A stretch of 64,000 nucleotides of DNA, taken from NCBI RefSeq assembly GCF_905147365.1, contig NC_056416.1:392001-456000 (forward strand), given 5' to 3'. A program made the translations under genes and the position numbers. Origin of the DNA: Aricia agestis (lineage: Eukaryota > Arthropoda > Insecta > Lepidoptera > Lycaenidae). This document shows positions 1 through 10,616 of the stretch, piece by piece; the stretch's first letter is position 1; every line of letters begins with the position of its first letter. The notes below the pieces were generated by a model that had not been told where the DNA came from, ran no database searches, and was given only the letters and a program-made list of their open reading frames with translations.

Positions 1-139
1 GAGTTTCGTAGCTATGAAATATTTAGTTAATTACAATGTAATTCTATTTAGACGTTTTCTCTCAACGCCATCGTTTTCTTTACCTCCCTTCTAATAAAAA
101 TACATTGGAAAAATGACTTGACAGACATAGACCTTGATT

Positions 140-345
140 GATTATAACTAGCTATTTGACCGGGCTTTGCTCGGTATTCGATAAAACACGAATTAGATGA
201 CATTTTCTAAAAGTGATTCCTAGCTACATTGATTTATCGCCCCCGAAACCCCCTATTCAATATACTAAATTTCATGAAAATCGTTGGAGACGATTATGAG
301 ATTCCAATTATATATAATACAAGAATTGCTCGTTTAAAGATATAA
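140..345. repeat. Degenerate interspersed repeat, retroelement-tail type
   Basis: The segment carries phrases typical of decayed lepidopteran repeats: a 'gggctttgctcggtattcg' block, then 'actaaatttcatgaaaatcg' and 'caagaattgctcgttta'. It has no open frame and no visible target duplication. Family assignment is from memory and the ends are approximate. Confidence 0.4.
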
Positions 346-2502
346 GATAAGATGATGCGCGAATATCTTAATTATAATTAGTTATGGTGATACTATAGGA
401 TCTAATTTATAGACCAAACTTCACACTAACAAACGTACACTTCAGCACAAACATGATTGCTGATCGCTGACAGATGTTATTAATATTCATTTAAATAATA
501 TGCTTAAAAGTAAGTATGTACTTTAAAATCGTAAAAGTCAGTCACAAGTGCTCATAATCTGCTTTACCGACCCACTCTATACCTTTATTACCATCTCTAT
601 TTTATATCCACTTGAAATCAGTTATATTGCCATGTTCCACAATCCACATCTCATCTCGTGACAGTCCGAGTTTATTGTATCTCGGCGACAGCTGTTAACT
701 GTCTCGTCTCCCGTTGTTACTCATCACTTGCTGGTATATGAAACAGGGTAAATAATATTATTGCGTTTCAAGACTTCGCAGATTGAAACTCCTGTATATA
801 AGCAATTTTTTTATATAGCAGCAACTTTTCCCCCTGAAAAAAGAATGAGAAGTTTCAGTGAAAAATGTTGCGGCATTTTAGTATGAAATGACTTTTTTTT
901 TCTTTTGGCGAAACGGATATTCACCGTGTATTTTGTTGCCTCTTCTGGTTCTACTGGATTTAATATTATCTGATTAAAAAAATGTATATCTGGCAAGAAC
1001 TAGTGATAAAACAATTAATACAATCACGTTAACAAAACAAATTAGATACAACACCGTTACGATAAGATACGCGCGGGCCGCTGCATTTACGTCCTACCCG
1101 CCGCAAATATTGTACGCCATTGTTACAGTGTTTGTCTGTTTGTCCTGCCCACACGTGTGGGTTTGCTCGGCAAATACTTGTTTTGTTTTCATTGTTTACT
1201 TCCGCCTAAACCTTTGTGAAAAACAAGCTTCGTAAGATAAGCAGTATGAGCAGGACATATAGCTAAAGGTCAATAAAATACCTTTTTTGTCAAATACCAC
1301 TTGCACAAGTCGAGTTAAAAGTTAAAAGTAAATATTATGTCATTCCTTTAATTATTTGTATTACTGCTGGGCCTACTAAGTACTAACTCGAATTGGCGCA
1401 AGCAGGCTGAAGAAGACATCATTTTAATTTTAATTTAATGTTACAAAATTCTAAATTGTAATTAAATTAAGTGCTCAGTATTAACTAGTAAGTTGATTAT
1501 TGTAATTGAGGTAACCGGTAATAATATTATTATCACACCCACTTATTGTTATAGTTCATACCTAAGACCTCATTACCTAAAGGAGCTCTTAGGTCTTAGC
1601 AATTTAAGTTTCATTACAGCGAGTAATGACAATGATCGACCGGCGATTAGTCTCGCCGAATGTAGGGCAGGCGGAAATGTAGCTCGACCGTGCGACAGCC
1701 CGCGACGAAATGACAGACGGCGTCGATGTGGCGGGCTCAGCAGCTCTACACTACACACTGCGTTTACACTTATTTTACCTACATCTTTATAGTAACGCTA
1801 TAAAAGTTAATTGAAAATGTCCCGGGCAATGTAACTGAATGCTGGCTGGTCAATTTTAATTTATATTATTTAATTAAATTGATACGCAAACAACTTCTTA
1901 CTAATTACGTTCATTGAAATCTAATACAGGTATTCTTGTTCTAAAACATAATAATTAAATAATTAAAGGTATACACACCAATTACAAATATTATTATTTA
2001 TTATTTAGTTCCATAAAAGTTAACAGACATTTTTAATTAAGGTTATATTAAGAAATTTATTTAATTTATATCTGAGGTACTCACAAATCATAATTAGTTA
2101 AAATTTTATAGTATTTTTATGTCTTTGGTAATTAAAATATTAAGTTATTTAAATGATACAAGAAAAATCTTAAACGTTATTAATTACAATGTTTTTATCG
2201 TAAGGCCCGCGATGTGACGTCACAATAATGACATAAAGTTCATTTATAACCTGTCAGCGCGTTTGTTTGGGCGCGTGACGCGTCTGATTTATCGCGGGTG
2301 CAAATAGAATCGTTTTAAAATGAACATTCGCGGGTGTTTATTCGCGGCCTACGTACCGGCAGATAAATCACAGACACGAAATAACCTCGCCATGATGTCA
2401 CACCTCGATGAACCCTCGTCATAAAAATATAAACAAATATACACGAGGTACTATAGAAATGTCATAAAGACATTTCTTTATTTTAGTCCGGGTGCCGATG
2501 CC
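346..2502. other. Intergenic, no gene recognised
   Basis: AT-rich sequence. The 99-codon frame at 1493-1792 has no recognisable domain and overlaps an antisense frame, so it is not called. GC-richer islands occur at about 1070-1180, 1640-1760 and 2205-2350; the last contains a perfect CRE. No splice-bounded coding exon could be defended. Confidence 0.5.
2213..2222. promoter_or_regulatory. CRE-like palindrome TGACGTCA
   Basis: The 8-mer TGACGTCA at 2215-2222 is the palindromic CREB/ATF consensus, within a GC-rich island that also holds TGACGCGTC about 55 bp downstream. No promoter or gene is visible nearby, so any regulatory role is inferred from the motif alone. Confidence 0.25.
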
Positions 2503-3030
2503 GGAGCCCTAAAACATTTTTTTTTATTATTATCAAGCTAATTTTTTGTGAGTAGCTTTATTTAGATAAGACGAAGAACATTTTTATTTGAGAAAAATCT
2601 CGAAAGTGGTAGCTAACAGAGATAGAAAGGATTTCATACTTTGACTTGATGGTCCTAAAATATGGATTGTTATATTTTGTAGGACAATGTTACTCTTAAA
2701 TTAAATAACTATTAACTATTAACCTATCAATATACAAAAAATCTGCTGGTCGGGGTTCCGTTTTAGGGTTCTGTAATCAACAAAACTTGGTTGACTACGG
2801 AACCCTAACCAGCAGATTTTTTGTATATGATAGGTTAATAGTTATTTAAGAGTAACATTGTCCTACAAATAGAACAATCCATATTTAAGGACCATCAAGT
2901 CAAAGTATGAAATCCTTTCTATCGCACTTTCAAGATTTTTCGCAGATTAAAATCTTGTTTGTGTTATCAAAATGAAGCTACTCACAAAAAATTAGCTTGA
3001 TAGTAATCAAAAAAATTGTTCTAGGGCTCC
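2503..3030. mobile_element. Large palindromic MITE (fold-back element)
   Basis: About 250 bp at 2503-2755 is repeated inverted at about 2805-3030. The outer ends read ggagccct and agggctcc. Matching blocks include the segment around 'tcaagctaattttttgtgag' and, near the centre, 'tatacaaaaaatctgctggt' against its complement at 2808-2827. The centre (2765-2805) is a smaller imperfect inverted repeat containing gactacggaaccct, a motif also found at the end of other repeats here. No coding capacity. No clear target duplication was found. Confidence 0.8.
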
Positions 3031-3780
3031 CTGACTATTTTGTATTGACGAAAGAAAAGGGTTTGCAAACTATAGGCAGGCATGTTTGTTTACATAAGGC
3101 CTTGCTAATCAGGGCGAGCGAAGCGAGCCCTAGTATATTCCACAACCTTTACATTTTGTAGTACACTTTACGGAAAAACTATTACGCCTATTGATTTGTA
3201 GATGTGTTGACATCAGACAGTCAAGGTTTTTTATATTATAATATGTAGATGTGTCATCATCAGTCAAGGTGTGACGACTGATGACACGAGCCCTCAAACC
3301 TCGGCTTTTAGCTAGTAATATTTACCAGTCCTGTTTCTTGCTCAAATACTATTTTTTATACTTTTGCAAACATTTCATAAAAGTTGATAGAGATCATAAG
3401 CATCATTTACGTACGAAAAACTATGTACAATAAATCTCCCCACAAACCCTCTGTATGCACAAAATATCGTTATAAGTTGGACCCTTCTCGTTTGTTATTG
3501 CCCTAAATATATTAAAAATACACAAAGACCCCTCTGAAATAATATTTAAGGGCTAGGAGGGATCGGAGAGATCCTCCCGTTTTCTTATAAAAGTAAGCTC
3601 AAAGTTTCATAGTTTTAATATTGTATTAAAATAACCTCGACCCGACTTAGGAGCCAGACTGCTTAGTATTTTACCTAACTTAGAAAAAATAAATACAAAT
3701 ATTATTTTACTAAATCAAAGATATAAATGTGTTATTTGGATACTTTAAAATAATAATATCTATGGACGCTTCACACCACG

Positions 3781-4026
3781 TCAGTCTGGCCCCGTTGCTA
3801 AGTACCTAAAGGACTTGGGTTAAAGGTACCGCAGACAACGGAAATATATTTAATACTTTTATAAGTGCTATACATAATATATTTAAGTTTTCTATTATAT
3901 GATACACATACCTATTTAACACACATCCAGGAACTTTGAACACTTTTTATTCCGTCGGCGGGATTAGAACCCGCGACCCTCGGCTTGAGCTACCAACAGC
4001 CCACCAACTGAGCCACAGAGGTCGTC
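3781..4026 (-). mobile_element. tRNA-derived SINE
   Basis: Read on the minus strand, the head at about 4026-3955 looks like a tRNA gene, with an A-box-like TGGCTCAGTTGG and a B-box-like GGTTCTAATCC about 40 bp later. A body without coding capacity follows and ends in the block 'atatatttccgttgtctg', which I recall as a common lepidopteran SINE tail. The head does not fold into a full cloverleaf with a paired acceptor, so a functional tRNA gene is unlikely. The 3' end is approximate. Confidence 0.7.
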
Positions 4027-4477
4027 AAAAACAGAAAATATAAGACAAACATAATATTTAGAGGCCAAAATATATAAAAAAAACATCTGATACATTTAAT
4101 GACATATTAAAACTAACAGAGTATAAAAAAATGTTATATTTCGTGATCTCGAAAGGCAGCATTAAAAGATTAAAGATTATCTCAGATAATGGAGAGAACT
4201 TTTATTTTCGTCGCGTTTTATTGTAGCGAAGTGACTCACAGTCCAGGAACAATAATAAAACGTTTCTAAATATATATAGCTCACATTCTTTCCCCTCCGC
4301 ACTATTTCCGCGAATCCAGAAAGATACAGCGAAAAGTCCGCTATCAATTATTGTGCACTGTGTAGCCGACATTAATTTTTTGACGGCGATTAAAATAAGA
4401 ATGTACCAGCTAAATAAAGAAATAGTATTAAGAAGGCTTATAGTATTTATATTTGGGGACATTGCTTAATAGAATTA

Positions 4478-5094
4478 GTAATAACTAGACATCGGATTAT
4501 ATGCATTTGCATACTTGCATATGCAAATGCATATAATGGCACTTTCTGGGCGTTAGTGCATATTTTGGCAATTTTTCATTGATAGTGCATATTTCGGTAG
4601 TTTGATGCCCTCGTAGTGTCCAAACTAGCTATCATGACACACACCGAGCCCACAAAACAGAGGTAGGATAGATCAAAACAATTTAAATGTGTGGCTCCAT
4701 CCCCATTAAAAGAATGCAATATACCCGATAGGTAAAATATCTTTCTAAAAACTAATTTTTTCTTTGAAGTTGACAACATATTTAGTGAAAAAATGGAATT
4801 AAGTAGTTACCGATTTCTTAAACTTCAATGGGTATTAAGATTGCAATCGGAAAATGTTGGTAGAAAATTATCATTGGTGATGTATAAAAAATTAAAAATC
4901 CTGGATTTGGTGAAATTATAAAATTGACGCTTTTATTTACGGCACCACGGAAAAGCTCTTAAAAAAAAAATTTTTTAATAATAAGTGACTTTTAATTGTG
5001 CATATTTTGTGCATATTTCGGCCATTTATCGTGCATACTTGCATGCATATTTTGGCACTTTGATCGTGCATATAATCCGATGTCTAGTAATAAC
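4478..5094. mobile_element. hAT-type MITE with 8-bp target duplication
   Basis: The element at 4486-5086 (601 bp) has perfect 20-bp terminal inverted repeats, TAGACATCGGATTATATGCA and its complement. It is flanked by GTAATAAC at 4478-4485 and 5087-5094. An 8-bp duplication and TAG...CTA ends are hallmarks of the hAT superfamily. TGCATAT/TGCATACTT motifs are repeated close to both ends, as expected of subterminal transposase-binding sites. It has no transposase frame and so is non-autonomous. A 6-bp-spaced hairpin lies just inside the left end. Confidence 0.88.
4496..4537. repeat. Perfect 18-bp inverted repeat, 6-bp spacer
   Basis: Arms 4496-4513 and 4520-4537 are perfect complements around the spacer cttgca. 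The left arm overlaps the left terminal repeat of the enclosing hAT-type MITE; the right end of that MITE lacks this extra inverted copy. This suggests a later local duplication. Confidence 0.85.
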
Positions 5095-5707
5095 AAAATT
5101 CGATGGCCTTAATCAGGGAACTATTTTTGTGATGTCGAAATGAAAATATTATGTTATCTGCTCACACAGCTTATATCATAATCGCAGTGTTTACTAACCA
5201 CATTTTATAGAAGCAGTCGTGTGCTATATTAAACTATAAAGCCGTAGCCGCTGAAAAACCATCATCCATCCATCATCTTTTATGAAATATTTCATAAGTT
5301 CGCCAATTTGAGAGTAAACTAAAAATGCTAGATAATTTTTATAATGAAACAAAATTGTAACAAATAATAATAATAACAGTAAAATAATTAGATTCAGCTC
5401 AAAATACGAGTCCAAATAATATAGATAATATCACAAAATTGAGGACTACTAATAAATGATTAGGGAAACATGAATCGGGTCGAAAGCTGAACCAAAATTG
5501 TTAAGATATTTTCTATATCCGTTGTTAGTACGCACTGAATTTAAGAAATAATCCTCTTTCAACTCATTATTTTTTGCTCTAAAATAACCTACTATTTAAT
5601 CGCAAGTTAGCCGAATAGGAGTCTCGTACTGCTATTATAATTATTATATACAACTGGAGGGTGAGCCAAAATCTTTTCGTTTTCGCTTCGTTATAGAATC
5701 GCGCATG
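5095..5707. other. Intergenic, nothing recognised
   Basis: AT-rich sequence with only short unsupported frames. No repeat family or RNA gene was recognised. Confidence 0.5.
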
Positions 5708-5788
5708 AAAATGTATGGAATTGACATATAAGCGTTCGTTAATATGATGTTGACATTCGACTCGTCCTATGTCAATTCCATACATTTT
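5708..5788. repeat. 21-bp perfect inverted repeat, MITE-like
   Basis: Arms 5708-5728 and 5768-5788 (starting aaaatgtatggaattgac) are perfect complements, with 39 bp between them. The size fits a small fold-back element, but no target duplication was found. Confidence 0.6.
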
Positions 5789-6479
5789 GAATGACGATTA
5801 ATGAAAAAGTTTCGGCTAAATGGCCAGGTGTAATAAGGACATAGAATCAACACGATGAAGTAGTAGCTATTTAGTATTCTTTGACCAATATCTTTGTATT
5901 ATCAAGTGACGCTTGATAATATAAGGGTGCTGGATAATATAAGTCTAATGTCCTCAAATGGGTCACGAACTCACGACCTACAAAAGAACAGCTACCTGAC
6001 CCAACGCTACATCTCAATACCTGAACGCTGGGCATCGTAAATAACAAATAGGTCACAACAGACCCTACGAGTTCCGACACATCCGACGCGACGTCTAAAT
6101 GGGTTACGTTGGGCAGACATGACGTCCGACGTGGAGCATCGTAAACCCCACCATAAATCCGTCGTAATCGATTTTTACGATCGTTTAATGGGCAGCGAAT
6201 TGGCAATCGACAGTTATGGCTAATCAGCTTCTGAAATATCGGAGTATAAAAGTATACTTCTGGGTTTGAGCCAGACTCTTTGTGAGGGTGTATATTTTCC
6301 TCCCTTAGGCAAAGTTTAGACTTCCACATAATACACACTACTAATAATAATACACATTTAATTATGAAGTTGTAGGTACTGTGTACTGTATACAGCTATA
6401 TTCTCTAATGATAACAAATAACAATAGCACTATTAAATTATGCTATTCAAAGATATTGTATTTAGTACCATCGAGGAAA
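5789..6479. other. Intergenic; one unsupported 155-codon frame
   Basis: A minus-strand open frame at 5871-6338 translates without recognisable domains. It runs through a hairpin (5897-5921: 10-bp arms, spacer tgacg) and has no splice or promoter context. It is GC-richer than its surroundings and may be a decayed DNA transposon, but I cannot name it. Confidence 0.4.
5897..5921. repeat. 10-bp inverted repeat, 5-bp spacer
   Basis: tattatcaag and cttgataata flank the spacer tgacg. It is short but perfect, and is one of a set of closely spaced hairpins in this window. Confidence 0.6.
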
Positions 6480-6612
6480 TTAATTCCGAGGCAGATGACA
6501 GACCAACGTCATTTGGTCGGATCATGTCAATTCAATGATAATTGGGATCTGTCGGCTTGGTTTGACGTAAAGCGACCAAAATATATAGATCCCCCATCTG
6601 CCTAGGAATCAA
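6480..6612. repeat. Imperfect inverted-repeat element, MITE-like
   Basis: The end blocks 6480-6497 and 6595-6612 are complementary with three mismatches around the core ggcagatg/catctgcc. Inside are further complementary pieces (gaccaacgtc...ttggtc). Total length is about 133 bp. No target duplication is visible. Confidence 0.4.
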
Positions 6613-6931
6613 CTTCTCTGATAGTTCAATAATTAAGTAGGAAAACAACTCAATACCCACTTGTTAATATTAGATGCGATTATTTACGTTGAGATATGAG
6701 CTACCGTTTATTTTTAATCGACCTGAGAAGGATGTTTGCGATATAAGTGCCTAAACAATTTTCAGACGATTGTAACGTAGTGAATTTCTTAATTACTAAA
6801 TTATATAAAGACTGTACTGTCAGCGCCATCTATTAACGTAATTTACATAGTAGGTTCATAATATATGGGTAGTATTTGACCAAAGAATGTAATGGCAAAG
6901 AAATACTCGTAATAAACATAATATTACGCAA

Positions 6932-6937
6932 TTTATT
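6932..6937 (-). terminator. Poly(A) signal of the lipase gene
   Basis: On the minus strand AATAAA lies 13 bp past the TAA stop of the lipase gene. This gives an unusually short 3' UTR, if it is used. A less perfect signal lies further downstream. Confidence 0.6.
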
Positions 6938-6949
6938 TCATAAAATTCT

Positions 6950-8326
6950 TTAATATTCATTCAAAATGTATAATAGTCTGTTGAATATCAGCGTCTTGAA
7001 ATCCTTAGCCAGAATAAAGTCCAAATGGTTGAAGTTATCGAACGGCACTTTATACATTTCTATCACATTCGGTAGTTCCCTCGATAACCTCTCAACGTCT
7101 CTAGGACTGGCCAACCAGTCAGCATCACTGTAGAAGAGGGCGACGGGCACAGTGACTCTGCTCAAATCATATTTCGGAGGTTCTTTGGTTCCGTAAATCT
7201 GTTCGTTGCCATGATAGCCGTAGTCGAACTTCTCAAACTCTCCCGACGTGATTTCTTGGCTGTAATGTACTAGCTGCTTCGTCGAAGCCCCCGAAGGCGT
7301 ATGCCCGAAGAACACGGGAATATTACTCGCGTTCAACTGGGGGAGATCGTAGCCGACGATGAGGAAGACGACGTTGAAGCAGAGAAGCTCAGCCACTGTT
7401 CCATGACACAGCAACTTCTTGACGTTTCGCATTAGAAGATTGTTGGGGAGGAACTCGTGCGCACCTATTATGTTTAGAGCGCTTGATATAATGGGGCTGC
7501 TTGGCGCCAGAAGCCTTAACACCGGAGATTTCAAGTGAGACATGTATACGACAGGAGATAGAGCGGCCATGACAGCTATCTTATCGTTGTACTCCGGCCG
7601 CTCGGATGCCATGACGAAAAACGACGTTGTTCCCTGCGAGTGGCCGACGTACTTCAGTTTCCTATCACTTCTCACGATCAAAACGTGGTCTATCATCACC
7701 GGCAGGTCGTATACTCCAATTTCGTGCCAGGAGAAGTCCCAAAATTCCTTCTGCGACGCTCTTAAGGTCCTGTGGAGTCGGGAATGCTTGTTCCCGCGAG
7801 CGTTGCCCATCCATACATCATAACCTTCTCTGGCCAGGAGGTAAGCAAGACCGGATTCAGGCCCGGAGACCACGTAATCATCCGAACTTCCTAGCAGCCC
7901 GTGCATAAGGAAAACGGCGCTGCCATTTCCTGGGATTCTGTACATGGCCAGAATATAACCGTCCTCCGACTCCACTCTGTGCACTTCGACTGGGAATCCA
8001 TACTTTATGAGCAGCTCGTCGATGCTGAGCTTGGCGTCTTCATTGGACAGGCCACTGTTGTACTCCTCGATGAAACCGCCGGGAATGTCAACAGTGTTGT
8101 AAGTGTTACTGATGGTGGGTACATGGTATATTCCCAAAGAGGATGCTATAGCGTTTGGTATCGCCGACACGGTATTCAGGGTGGTCGCAAAGGCTTCTCC
8201 CGACGCGTGTGTCACCAACTGGACGACGGGATTCTCGATCAAACTATTCGTGAGCTGTCGAAAACTGAACTGACCGTCGGCGCGGTGGAGTGAGGCGATT
8301 ACTATTAAAACCAGATTAAAAATCAT
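6950..8326 (-). CDS. Secreted acid-lipase family protein (lipase 1/3-like), 458 aa
   Basis: An alpha/beta-hydrolase of the gastric/lysosomal acid lipase family, which cleaves acyl esters of lipids; insect members are often digestive or fat-body enzymes. Residues 1-18 look like a signal peptide (hydrophobic start, cut near ADG/Q). The associated-lipase region starts at about residue 98 (KLSIDELLIKYGFPVEVHRV, then SEDGYIL). HGLLGSS (142-148) forms the oxyanion region and GNARGNKHSR (174-183) is a family signature. The nucleophile is S230 in GHSQG (228-232), the acid is probably D403 (DWLA) and the base is H434 (FNHLDF). C307 and C316 may pair near the lid. Possible N-glycosylation: N134 and N332. 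All catalytic parts are present and there is no intron or frameshift. About 80 residues between the signal peptide and the lipase region make it longer than the roughly 400-residue family norm. ATG at 8324-8326 has G at -3. Whether it acts as a true lipase or on other esters cannot be told. Confidence 0.95.
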   Translation of the reverse strand: MIFNLVLIVIASLHRADGQFSFRQLTNSLIENPVVQLVTHASGEAFATTLNTVSAIPNAIASSLGIYHVPTISNTYNTVDIPGGFIEEYNSGLSNEDAKLSIDELLIKYGFPVEVHRVESEDGYILAMYRIPGNGSAVFLMHGLLGSSDDYVVSGPESGLAYLLAREGYDVWMGNARGNKHSRLHRTLRASQKEFWDFSWHEIGVYDLPVMIDHVLIVRSDRKLKYVGHSQGTTSFFVMASERPEYNDKIAVMAALSPVVYMSHLKSPVLRLLAPSSPIISSALNIIGAHEFLPNNLLMRNVKKLLCHGTVAELLCFNVVFLIVGYDLPQLNASNIPVFFGHTPSGASTKQLVHYSQEITSGEFEKFDYGYHGNEQIYGTKEPPKYDLSRVTVPVALFYSDADWLASPRDVERLSRELPNVIEMYKVPFDNFNHLDFILAKDFKTLIFNRLLYILNEY

Positions 8327-8390
8327 GGCGCGACCTATCTATAGTATTGTCTGATTTAACACTGGCCGTGTGATGTACATTGGATATGTT

Positions 8391-8397
8391 TTTTATA
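8391..8397 (-). promoter_or_regulatory. TATA box of the lipase gene
   Basis: On the minus strand TATAAAA lies 65 bp upstream of the lipase ATG. A CAGT initiator-like motif about 30 bp downstream (plus-strand 8361-8364) would give a 5' UTR of roughly 37 nt. Position and spacing fit a core promoter; usage is inferred. Confidence 0.6.
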
Positions 8398-8399
8398 GA

Positions 8400-9118
8400 A
8401 AATAAAATGCTTGTTTCCTGCGAGGATGACGAGTTAATTGTAGATTAATCGGAGATCCGCGGAACGATTTCACACCCAGGCCATGACGTTACTTGAAAGC
8501 CATGAAGCTCCAACAGAAATCAAAATTATACGTGTAGTATCTACATTATATGCATTTTTCCTATCTGTACCATCCATTACAATAATATTAAGTACTTACA
8601 GCATATCATAATATTATGATAACTATTTATTGGCATTTGATGTAGGTATTAACTATTAGTTATGTCCGGTATCCATATTATAATGTCTAAACGAAATAAA
8701 CACTAAACCTAGGCATAAATAACCCGTCTGTCTGAATAATGTTTGTTATCTCGATATTAAAATAGGTTGTTTGCTGTCTGAATAACATACGGACTTCGAT
8801 CAAATATTCATACGGAACTCTTTCCATCCACATCCGGCTCATGCCTGGCTAATTTTTGCGCATTTTGTATGGATGACGTCCAACAGTCTGGGAAAAACGA
8901 ATCGTGAGTCTTTTTATAAAACTGACAATAGTTTTTACAAACTATCTATCCATGATGCATTAGCAGGTGATGATTTTAATCGTTATAATATTTTCTATTG
9001 TTCTAGAAGTCGCATGCTCAGACCAAAGGTTATAATGACTGAATTAATATAAACTATTCGTGACTCTACCATGGATAGAGTTAGCTATACCGATGTATTA
9101 GCCATATCAAAATTATTA
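8400..9118. other. Upstream region of the lipase gene, no other gene
   Basis: AT-rich sequence with no recognised gene or repeat. tatcataatattatgata at about 8586 is an 18-bp palindrome. Enhancer elements may lie here but none could be identified. Confidence 0.45.
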
Positions 9119-9174
9119 TTAAAGGGGCCTCCAAACATATTTTGTGACCAAAATATGTTTGGAGGCCCCTTTAA
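9119..9174. repeat. Perfect 25-bp inverted repeat, 6-bp spacer
   Basis: Arms 9119-9143 and 9150-9174 (core aggggcctccaaacatattt) are perfect complements around the spacer gtgacc. It has no transposon-like flanks. Confidence 0.9.
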
Positions 9175-9271
9175 TATTGCACCGAAATCCTTTTATTTAT
9201 TTATTTATTATACAAGGTGTAATAAAACTAAGTCATAATTACTTACACTTTAGAGTGTGTGCGTATTCCTC

Positions 9272-9434
9272 GTAGAGAATTCATTGTAAAAGTGCGCTGA
9301 AAGACCTTTTTTTTTTTGTATGGGGAAACTCGTGACGCCGCGGCCCGCGCCGCGCCGCGGCCGAGGCGCTTGGCCATACTTGAAAAGAAGAAAAAGATCT
9401 TTCAGTGCAGCTACCTTCACAGTGATCTCTCTAC
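9272..9434. mobile_element. Inverted-repeat MITE with GC-rich centre
   Basis: The left arm (gtagagaattcattg..., then gcgctgaaagac and a T-run, gtatgg) is complementary, with mismatches and small gaps, to the right arm (ccatac, an A/G-run, gatctttcagtgc, then ctctctac). The centre is very GC-rich (ccgcggcccgcgccg). No coding capacity. Confidence 0.65.
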
Positions 9435-9486
9435 AAGATGGTTTTGTTTAGTAAAGACTTTACCGTGAAAACTGAAAAATCATTTC

Positions 9487-9975
9487 TAGGGTTCCTTAGT
9501 CAACACTGGACCCTTATAGTTTCTGTCCGTCTGTCTGTCTGTCCGCGGTTTTGCTCAGAATCTATATGGCCTACAAAGCTATAATTTGGTATGAATGCAC
9601 ATATTAATGATGCCGACAAAATGGTACATGAAATCTTTAAAAAATATTTTTATGGTACCTCCCATACTACACATCAAGCGGGCATGATTTTGTTTTTCGC
9701 GTCCACCCCATCGTGTGGGGTGTCGTTGGATAGGTTTTTTAAAAATATTATGAGTATTCATAGATAATTTTCCGATTTAGGGATCCGTTTGTGCAATATT
9801 AAGTTTTAAAGTGGAAAAAATCGTTAGAGTCCAGTGTCCCCCCCTTCTACCAGCTAAACGGTTGCTTCTGGAAATGTGTAAAAATTTACGGGGGTAGGAA
9901 ATATGCTGAATTTAAAAGGAAAACTATCACGGCTAAGAAGACTTCAAAGGATATTGAGTAATAGTCGATCAACTA
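9487..9975 (-). repeat. Interspersed repeat family A, copy 1
   Basis: This is inverted relative to copies at about 32590-33476 and 62396-63153. Shared blocks are the GTCTGTCTGTC run next to 'ccgcggttttgctcagaat', the block around 'taccagctaaacgg', and the end 'agggttcc...agtcaac'. Frames crossing it are not conserved between copies. I recall this as a common lepidopteran repeat but cannot name its class. Confidence 0.75.
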
Positions 9976-9980
9976 AAAAA

Positions 9981-10616
9981 AACCGGCCAAGTGCGAGTTG
10001 GACTCGCCCATGAAGGGTTCCGCAGCAGCAATTAGGTATATTTTTATGAAATTAAGAGGTTTTTGATTTATTTTCATATTTCAGTTGATTTAATGAAAGT
10101 TAAAGGTTTACCATTTATGACGTATAAAAAAACTACTGGCTAGATCTCGTTCAAACCAATTTTTATTGATAGATTTTGTAGTAATGTACATCATATATTT
10201 TTTTTAGACTTAAGGAAGTTAGAGGGGGGGGACACATTTTACCACTTTGGAAGAGTCTCTCTCGCAAACTATTCAGGTTAGAAAAAAATTATATTAGAAA
10301 CCTCAATATGATTTTTGAAGACCTATCCATAGATACTATATAGATACACACGCATAGGTTAGATGAAAAAAAAAATTTTTTTTGTTTCAGTTGTATCTAT
10401 GGGGGCCACTAAAATTTTTAATAATTTTTCCATTTTTGTATCAAAATCTTAAAGCGGTTTTACAGACTACATCTACTTACCAAGTTTCAATAGTATAGCT
10501 CTTATAGTTTCGGAGAAAAGTGGCTGTGACATACGGACGGACAGACAGACAGACAAACAGACATGACGAATCTATAAGGGTTCCGTTTTTGCCATTTGGC
10601 TACGGAACCCTAAAAA
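9981..10616 (+). repeat. Interspersed repeat beginning ccggccaagtgcgag, ending tacggaaccct
   Basis: The head 'ccggccaagtgcgagttgga', the GACAGACAGAC run at about 10540 and the terminal ggctacggaaccctaaaa are a well-known signature of lepidopteran repeats (from memory). The same head opens the copy at 62396. No coding capacity seen. It abuts family A copy 1 directly. Confidence 0.75.

Noticed and set aside
3955..4026. Functional tRNA gene on the minus strand
   Set aside because: Same reasoning: tRNA-like promoter boxes fused to a SINE body, B box with a mismatch.
7542..8293. Plus-strand frames across the lipase gene
   Set aside because: Antisense to a complete lipase with intact catalytic triad.
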